The notes below the pieces were generated by a model. It saw nothing but the letters and a program-made list of their open reading frames with translations, was not told the origin of the DNA and ran no database searches. Shown one piece after another: positions 21,335 to 26,264 of a DNA stretch of 26,264 bases. Origin of the DNA: Actinomycetes bacterium (GTDB taxonomy: Bacteria; Actinomycetota; Actinomycetes; Actinomycetales; Cellulomonadaceae). Position 1 is the first letter of the stretch. Every line of letters starts with the position of its first letter. Both the position numbers and the translations under genes were made by a program. Location: contig JAEYUL010000098.1 in NCBI GenBank assembly GCA_023432565.1, forward strand, positions 1-26,264, in the 5' to 3' direction.

Positions 21335-23680
21335 GTGACCGACGTGCAGCCCGCCGAGACGACCGACGCCACCTTGCCCCCGGACGCCGTCCCCGCGCAG
21401 GCCCGGCACCGTTGGGAGGAGCTGGCCGAGCAGATCCGCGCGGACCAGTTCGCGTACTACGTGCGCGACGCCCCGTCGTCGTCGGACGCGGACTACGACG
21501 CCCGGATGCGCGAGCTCGCGCAGCTCGAGGAGACGTACCCCGGCCTGCGCACACCCGACTCGCCCACGCAGGTCGTGGGCGGCACGTTCTCCACCGAGTT
21601 CGCCTCGGTCGACCACGTCGAGCGCATGCTGTCGCTCGACAACGCCTTCTCCGACGAGGACATCCGCGCGTGGGCCGAGCGCACGCAGCGGGACCTCGAG
21701 ACCGACGAGCCGCCGCACTACCTGTGCGAGCTCAAGATCGACGGGCTGGCGATCGCGCTGCTCTACGAGAAGGGCCGCCTCGTTCGCGCCGCGACGCGCG
21801 GTGACGGGCGCACGGGTGAGGACGTGACGCTCAACGTCCGCACGATCACCACGATCCCGGACGTGCTCGCGGGTGACCCCGCGGGGCACCCGGACCTCAT
21901 CGAGATCCGCGGCGAGGTGTTCCTGCCGGTCGAGGCCTTCGCCGAGCTCAACGCGGCCCAGGTCGCGGCGGGCAAGGCGCCGTTCGCCAACCCGCGCAAC
22001 GCGGCGGCGGGCTCGCTGCGCCAGAAGGACCCCCGCGTCACGGCGTCCCGGCCGTTGCGGATGTACGCGCACGGCATCGGCGCGCTGCGCTGGGCGCAGG
22101 GCAGTCGCCCGGCGGACGTGCTGCGCCAGTCGCAGGTGTACGAGCTGCTGAGCGGCTGGGGCGTGCCGACGTCCTCGCACACGCGGGTGGTGCAGGGTCT
22201 GGACGGCGTTCGGGACATGATCGCCTACTACGGCGAGCACCGGCACGACGTCGAGCACGAGATCGACGGCATCGTCGTCAAGGTCGACGAGATCGCGCTG
22301 CAGCGTCGCCTCGGGGCGACGAGCCGCGCGCCCCGTTGGGCGATCGCCTACAAGTACCCGCCCGAGGAGGCCAACACGCGCCTGCTGGCCATCGAGGTCG
22401 GCATCGGTCGCACCGGCCGTGCCACGCCGTTCGCGGTGATGGAGCCGGTCGTGGTCGCGGGCTCCACGGTGCGCCAGGCGACCCTGCACAACCAGGACGT
22501 GGTCAAGGCCAAGGGCGTGCGGATCGGCGACATGGTCGTGCTGCGCAAGGCCGGTGACGTGATCCCGGAGATCGTCGGTCCCGCGCCGCGCGCGCCGGGT
22601 GACGACGTCGAGCGCGTCGAGTGGACCATGCCGCTCGAGTGCCCGGCGTGCGGGACCCCGCTGCGGCCGATGCGCGAGGGCGACGTGGACCTGCGCTGCC
22701 CGAACGCGCGGTCCTGCCCCGCGCAGGTCCGCGGCCGTGTCGAGCACATCGGGTCGCGCGGAGCGCTCGACATCGAGGCGCTCGGCGAGGTGACGGCGGC
22801 CGCCCTCACGCAGCCGGACGTGCCGCAGACGCCGCCGCTGCGCACCGAGGCCGACCTGTTCGACCTGGTCGGCTATGCGGCGGACGCGCCCGAGGAGGAG
22901 CGGGACAGGGTGCGCGCGGCGAGCCTGGCCACCCTCGGGCAGATCGAGGTCGTGGTGCGGGACCCGGAGACCGGTCTGCCGCGCGAGGACGACGACGGCA
23001 ACGTGCGTCGCCGGACCCCGTTCCGCCGTCGCCTGACCTGGACGAAGACACAGCGCGCGCAGGCAGCGGCGCAGGGCCGCGAGCTGCCCGACTGGGAGCC
23101 GTCGGAGGCCGCGCGCACGTTGCTCGACCAGCTCGAGCTGGCCAAGGGCAAGGAGCTGTGGCGCGTGCTCGTGGCGCTGAGCATCCGCAACGTCGGACCG
23201 ACCGCCGCGCGGGCCCTCGCGCAGGAGTTCGGCTCGATGGCCGCCCTGCGCGAGGTCGTCGAGGGTGAGCCCGGCGCGGCGGCCGAGCGGCTCAGCGCGG
23301 TCGACGGCGTGGGGCCGACCATCGCCGCCTCCCTCGTCGACTGGTTCGCCGAGCCGTGGCACGCCGAGATCGTCGACCGGTGGCACGCGGCCGGTGTGGT
23401 CATGATCGACGAGGCGGCCGAGTCGGCGCCGCGCACGCTTGACGGGCTCACCGTCGTCGTGACCGGCAGTCTCGAGCGGTTCTCCCGGGACGAGGCCAAG
23501 GAGGCGATCCTCTCCCGCGGCGGCAAGGCGTCCGGGTCCGTGTCGAAGAAGACGGACTACGTCGTGGTCGGGGAGAACGCCGGGTCCAAGGAGACCAAGG
23601 CGCGCGAGCTCGGCCTGACGATCCTCGACGAGGGCGCGTTCGAGCGGCTGCTCGCGGGCGGGCCGGAGGCGCTCGCGTGA
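21335..23680 (+). CDS. ligA: NAD-dependent DNA ligase LigA
   Basis: LigA seals nicks in DNA using NAD+. From GTG 21335 it has 781 residues: domain Ia (YYVRDAPSSSDADYDARM), the adenylation domain with Lys134 in CELKIDGLAIALL and RGDGRTGEDVT, FANPRNAAAGSLRQKDP, the OB fold (VGIGRTGRATPFAVMEPV, RKAGDVIPEIVG), a Cys4 zinc finger (CPACGTP...RCPNARSCPAQV), helix-hairpin-helix repeats (ALSIRNVGPTAARAL, VDGVGPTIAASLVDWF) and a C-terminal BRCT domain (LDGLTVVVTGSLERFSRDEAK). It is about 110 residues longer than E. coli LigA. Most of the excess lies between zinc finger and helix-hairpin-helix region, nt 22870-23085, as in other Micrococcales. A GTG at 21299 would add 12 residues but lies upstream of the -10. 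Confidence 0.97.
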   Translation: MTDVQPAETTDATLPPDAVPAQARHRWEELAEQIRADQFAYYVRDAPSSSDADYDARMRELAQLEETYPGLRTPDSPTQVVGGTFSTEFASVDHVERMLSLDNAFSDEDIRAWAERTQRDLETDEPPHYLCELKIDGLAIALLYEKGRLVRAATRGDGRTGEDVTLNVRTITTIPDVLAGDPAGHPDLIEIRGEVFLPVEAFAELNAAQVAAGKAPFANPRNAAAGSLRQKDPRVTASRPLRMYAHGIGALRWAQGSRPADVLRQSQVYELLSGWGVPTSSHTRVVQGLDGVRDMIAYYGEHRHDVEHEIDGIVVKVDEIALQRRLGATSRAPRWAIAYKYPPEEANTRLLAIEVGIGRTGRATPFAVMEPVVVAGSTVRQATLHNQDVVKAKGVRIGDMVVLRKAGDVIPEIVGPAPRAPGDDVERVEWTMPLECPACGTPLRPMREGDVDLRCPNARSCPAQVRGRVEHIGSRGALDIEALGEVTAAALTQPDVPQTPPLRTEADLFDLVGYAADAPEEERDRVRAASLATLGQIEVVVRDPETGLPREDDDGNVRRRTPFRRRLTWTKTQRAQAAAQGRELPDWEPSEAARTLLDQLELAKGKELWRVLVALSIRNVGPTAARALAQEFGSMAALREVVEGEPGAAAERLSAVDGVGPTIAASLVDWFAEPWHAEIVDRWHAAGVVMIDEAAESAPRTLDGLTVVVTGSLERFSRDEAKEAILSRGGKASGSVSKKTDYVVVGENAGSKETKARELGLTILDEGAFERLLAGGPEALA

Positions 23681-24456
23681 GCACCTCCGCGAAGCTGCCG
23701 GCGCCCGGCGCTGTCACCGAGATGGCCTGCTGGCCGCCGGCCCGCACGCTACAGACGTCCGACGGCTGGCGCGTGGGGCTGTCCGCAGGGGTGACCCGGC
23801 GGGCGAACAGCGCGGTCCCGCTGCACGTGCCCGTGGACGTCGCGAGTGCGGTCGAGGAGGTCGAGGCGCTCTACGGCGAGCACGGGCAGCGCCCGGTCAT
23901 CCGCGTGGGCGGCACCGTCGCGGACGCCGTGGTCGACCACGAGCTCGACCGGCGCGGCTGGGCGACGCTGTCCCAGACGGACGTGCTCGCGCGCGAGCTG
24001 GGCGACGAGACCGCCATGGGCGCCCTGCCCGTGAGCCTGGAGGTCACCTCCGCGCGCGAGCCCGACGGCGAGTGGCTGGAAACGTACCTCGCGGCGAAGA
24101 CCGCGGGACGGCACCAGCAGGTGCTGACGTGGGTCCTGGCGAGCGGCGACGCGTGGCACCTGACCGCGCGGGACGCTGCCGGACCGCGACGGCGGGTCGT
24201 CGGCGTGATCCGTGTGGCGCAGGCTGACGGCTGGTCGGCGTTGTCGTGCCTGACGGTGGCCCCGGACGCTCGCCGCCGCGGCATCGGGCGTGCGCTGACG
24301 TGCGCCGCCCTGCGCCTCGCGCAGGAGCAGGGCTCGACGCGCGTCTTCCTCCAGGTCGAGCGGAGCAACGCGATCGCACGCGCGCTGTACGACGACCTCG
24401 GTTTCGTGGTCGTCGACTCGTACGCCTACCGCGAGCCGGCGGACCCGGGCCGATGA
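23677..24456 (+). CDS. GNAT-family N-acetyltransferase
   Basis: The C-terminal half is a GNAT acyl-CoA-binding fold: strand SALSCLTVAPDA, the pyrophosphate loop RRRGIGRAL at about 197-206, and ERSNAIARALYDDLGFVVVDSYAYRE. The N-terminal half has GWRVGLSAGVTRRANSAVP and a following alpha/beta region, a two-part build seen in the actinobacterial cg3035/Rv0428c-type acetyltransferases (recalled, not searched). The acyl acceptor is unknown. The GTG start overlaps the ligA stop by 4 bp, and GGAGG sits 7 nt upstream inside ligA, so translation is coupled. 259 residues, cytosolic. Confidence 0.9.
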   Translation: MSTSAKLPAPGAVTEMACWPPARTLQTSDGWRVGLSAGVTRRANSAVPLHVPVDVASAVEEVEALYGEHGQRPVIRVGGTVADAVVDHELDRRGWATLSQTDVLARELGDETAMGALPVSLEVTSAREPDGEWLETYLAAKTAGRHQQVLTWVLASGDAWHLTARDAAGPRRRVVGVIRVAQADGWSALSCLTVAPDARRRGIGRALTCAALRLAQEQGSTRVFLQVERSNAIARALYDDLGFVVVDSYAYREPADPGR

Positions 24457-24503
24457 CGGGTCAGAACTCGTCCACAGACCGCCCACGGGCCCGCCGCCTG
24501 CTC

Positions 24504-24512
24504 TGACATACT
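24504..24512 (+). promoter_or_regulatory. Candidate extended -10 element for the nfeD-flotillin pair
   Basis: TGACATACT reads as an extended -10 (TGn plus CATACT). It lies in the 126-bp gap after the GNAT gene, about 70 bp before the GTG at 24583. The -35 is unclear, as is usual for extended -10 promoters. Confidence 0.4.
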
Positions 24513-24582
24513 GCTCCGTTACTCACGTCAGGGGTGGCCCGTTCGGCGGGTCGTCCCGGTCTGTCAACAGGGAAGGACAGTC

Positions 24583-25050
24583 GTGACGGTCTTCTTCGTG
24601 GTCGGAGCCATCGGCCTCGTGCTGCTCGTGCTCTCGCTCGTCGTGGGCGAGATCTTCGAGTCGTTCGAGATCGGCGACGGCGGGATCTCCGGGCTGGCCG
24701 TCGGCATCGGCGCCGTGGTGTTCGGCGCCTCAGGGGTGCTCGCCCTGTCCCAGGACCTCGACGTGATCTGGGCGTACGTCATCGCGGTCGCGTTCGCGGC
24801 CGCGGCCGGTCTCGTCGCCCAGCTCTTCGTCAACCGACTCGCGGCGTCCGAGGACGCGCCCCCGCCCCCGCTCGAGGGGGCGTTCGGTGTGCTCACCTCG
24901 ACGACGGGGCCGGAGGGCGGCGAGGTGCGGCTCGAAGGCGTGCGGGACCTGGAGAGTCGTCTGGCGTGGTCGGACGAGACGCTCCAGGCCGGGACGCGCG
25001 TGGTGGTCGTGGGTGTGTCCGGTTCGCGCGTGCAGGTGGCACGAGCCTGA
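24583..25050 (+). CDS. NfeD-like membrane protein
   Basis: The 155-residue protein has three predicted membrane helices (about 2-22, 33-54, 61-84) and a C-terminal domain from about residue 98 that starts GAFGVLTSTTGPEGGEVRLEG and ends GTRVVVVGVSGSRVQVARA, the pattern of the NfeD OB fold. It lacks the ClpP-like protease part, so it is the short form, comparable to YuaF next to B. subtilis FloT. Short NfeD proteins are encoded next to flotillins and are thought to act with them in membrane microdomains. GGAAGG 6 nt before the GTG is a good Shine-Dalgarno. The flotillin gene follows 106 bp later. Confidence 0.87.
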   Translation: MTVFFVVGAIGLVLLVLSLVVGEIFESFEIGDGGISGLAVGIGAVVFGASGVLALSQDLDVIWAYVIAVAFAAAAGLVAQLFVNRLAASEDAPPPPLEGAFGVLTSTTGPEGGEVRLEGVRDLESRLAWSDETLQAGTRVVVVGVSGSRVQVARA

Positions 25051-25056
25051 CCCTCC

Positions 25057-25072
25057 GCGGGCTGCGGCCCGC
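25057..25072 (+). terminator. Small hairpin between the NfeD-like gene and flotillin
   Basis: GCGGGC-TGCG-GCCCGC is a perfect 6-bp hairpin with a tetraloop 6 nt after the stop codon. It may attenuate read-through into the flotillin gene or protect the upstream mRNA end; no T tract follows. Confidence 0.4.
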
Positions 25073-25126
25073 TCACCGAGTCATCGACCGAACCCACCCA
25101 CGCCACGGCACGCGCCGCGGCCGGAC

Positions 25127-25156
25127 AGGAAGGAGCCCGGGGACACCCCGGACACC
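25127..25156 (+). promoter_or_regulatory. Shine-Dalgarno followed by a hairpin before the flotillin start
   Basis: AGGAAGGAG (25127-25135) is a strong Shine-Dalgarno but ends 21 nt before the ATG at 25157, far beyond the usual 5-9 nt. A perfect hairpin CCGGGG-ACA-CCCCGG (25137-25151) fills the gap. If folded, it removes 15 nt and leaves an effective spacing of 6 nt. No other in-frame start codon lies between the two. Confidence 0.6.
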
Positions 25157-26264
25157 ATGCCCGAGATCTTGGAGAACGGCGCGGCGACCATCGCCGTGCT
25201 CGCCCTGATCATCGCGTTCTTCGCGGTGATCGCCCTCGTCACCAAGCGCATCCGCCGCGTCCCCCCGAACGAGGCCCTCATCATCGTCGGCCGTGGGGCC
25301 GGAAAGAGCTCGGGGGACGGTGGGCAGCGCGTCGTCGTCGGCGGCCGCGTGTTCGTCTGGCCCGTGCTGCAGCAGGGCTTCCCGATCTCGCTCGAGCAGC
25401 GTCAGATCGGCATCACGGTCGAGGGTGTCGACAAGAACCGCATCAAGCTCGCGATCAAGGCCTCGATCAACTTCAAGGTCCGCGGCGACGAGGAAGGCGT
25501 GCGCCGTGCCGCGCAGCGGTTCCTGTCGCAGCAGGCCACGTTGACCGACGTCATCAAGGAGTCGCTCGAGGGCTCGCTGCGCTCGATCATCGGCGACATG
25601 ACGATCGAGCAGATCATCAGCGACCGCAAGTCGCTGCAGGACGCGGTCGTCGCCTCCACGAAGGCCGACCTGGCCGAGCAGGGTCTTCAGGTCGACCTGC
25701 TCAACATCTCCGACATCTCGACGCCGGGCTCGGACTACCTGGCCAACCTCGGCCGCGCCGAGGCCGCGCGTGCCCGTCAGGTCGCCGAGGTCAAGGAGGC
25801 CGAGGCGCAGCAGGTCTCCGAGTTCGCCAAGATCGTCGCCGCCGAGGCCATCGCCGAGCGGCAGCGTGACCTGGCCCTCAAGCAGGCCACGATCAAGGCG
25901 GAGACCGACCGCGCCAACGCCGAGGCCGAGGCAGCGGGCCGTCTCGCTCGGGCCGAGCAGGACAAGCTCGTCGCCACGCAGGAGCGCGAGGCGCTCGCCG
26001 AGAAGGCGAAGGTCACCGAGGAGCAGCTCGACATCGACGTGCGCAAGCCGGCCGAGGCGGCCGCCTACGCGGCGGTGCAGCAGGCCACCGGTGAGCGCGA
26101 CGCGGCGAACGCGGCGACGGAGGCCGACGCGTTCAAGCGCACGCGCATCGCCGAGGCGAACAAGGTCGCGGCCGTCAACGACGCCGAGGCCGCGGCGCAG
26201 GCGACGATCCGCGCGGGCAACGCCGAGCGCGACCGGCAGCTCGCCGAGGCGCAGGCCGTCGAGG
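25157..26264 (+). CDS. Flotillin-like protein (SPFH/band 7), 3' end outside the window
   Basis: Flotillins form oligomeric scaffolds in membrane microdomains. The visible 369 residues comprise one N-terminal membrane helix (about 8-29) followed by RIRR, an SPFH domain (VPPNEALIIVGRG, GGRVFVWPVLQQGFPISLEQ, SLRSIIGDMTIEQIISDR, LNISDISTPGSDYLANLGR), then a long Ala/Glu-rich coiled coil from about residue 200 with EA/AE repeats. The coding frame is open to the last base, so it is truncated only by the window edge; flotillins usually have about 450-510 residues. The ATG at 25157 is the only sensible start for the helix. It pairs with the NfeD-like gene upstream, as in the B. subtilis yuaFG arrangement. 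Confidence 0.94.
   Translation, partial: MPEILENGAATIAVLALIIAFFAVIALVTKRIRRVPPNEALIIVGRGAGKSSGDGGQRVVVGGRVFVWPVLQQGFPISLEQRQIGITVEGVDKNRIKLAIKASINFKVRGDEEGVRRAAQRFLSQQATLTDVIKESLEGSLRSIIGDMTIEQIISDRKSLQDAVVASTKADLAEQGLQVDLLNISDISTPGSDYLANLGRAEAARARQVAEVKEAEAQQVSEFAKIVAAEAIAERQRDLALKQATIKAETDRANAEAEAAGRLARAEQDKLVATQEREALAEKAKVTEEQLDIDVRKPAEAAAYAAVQQATGERDAANAATEADAFKRTRIAEANKVAAVNDAEAAAQATIRAGNAERDRQLAEAQAVE

Noticed and set aside
21290..23386. 698-codon minus-strand frame opposite ligA
   Set aside because: Shadow of ligA with Arg/His/Val-rich composition and no recognisable motif.
24534..25208. 224-codon plus-strand frame over the NfeD-like gene
   Set aside because: Arg/Gly-rich out-of-frame reading; the overlapping frame has membrane helices, an OB fold and a Shine-Dalgarno.

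Overview
This is chromosomal DNA from a high-GC actinobacterium. The codon third positions are almost all G or C, many starts are GTG, and 4-bp GTGA overlaps join genes. The complete TreS-Mak-GlgE-GlgB route and the ETF / cysteine desulfurase / mnmA / MetE-like / ligA neighbourhood are both actinobacterial traits. A long LigA insertion suggests Micrococcales, perhaps a Cellulomonas relative (inference). Nothing looks mobile: I see no insertion sequence, phage gene, CRISPR array or tRNA.

Left part (1-8416). The window opens in the 3' end of a 5S rRNA gene with a strong terminator. A gene-free stretch of about 330 bp follows. Then, all on the minus strand and transcribed right to left, come glgE, treS, mak and glgB. 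TreS converts trehalose to maltose, Mak phosphorylates maltose to maltose 1-phosphate, GlgE adds maltosyl units to an alpha-1,4-glucan, and GlgB branches it. glgE/treS and treS/mak overlap by 4 bp, so translation is probably coupled.

Middle part (8417-13031), also minus strand: a KstD/fumarate-reductase-like FAD dehydrogenase with a palindromic operator-like site, a flavodoxin-domain protein, and the glycogen debranching enzyme glgX. GlgX would break down the glucan that the first cluster builds.

Right part (13164-26264), plus strand except one gene: etfB-etfA with a strong terminator, an unusual phosphofructokinase, a convergent APH-like kinase on the minus strand, then cysteine desulfurase, mnmA and a MetE-like protein as one tightly packed operon. 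A small two-helix membrane protein, ligA with a GNAT gene overlapping its end, and an NfeD-like/flotillin pair follow. The flotillin gene runs off the window end.

The most interesting points are these. Several genes have a -10-like hexamer only 6-8 bp before the start codon, as expected for leaderless mRNAs. A perfect hairpin lies between a strong Shine-Dalgarno and the flotillin start, and looping it out would shorten the spacing from 21 to 6 nt. Two separate 15-bp minisatellites lie inside the maltokinase gene. The MetE-like protein lacks both zinc cysteines, and the phosphofructokinase has an altered nucleotide-site motif.
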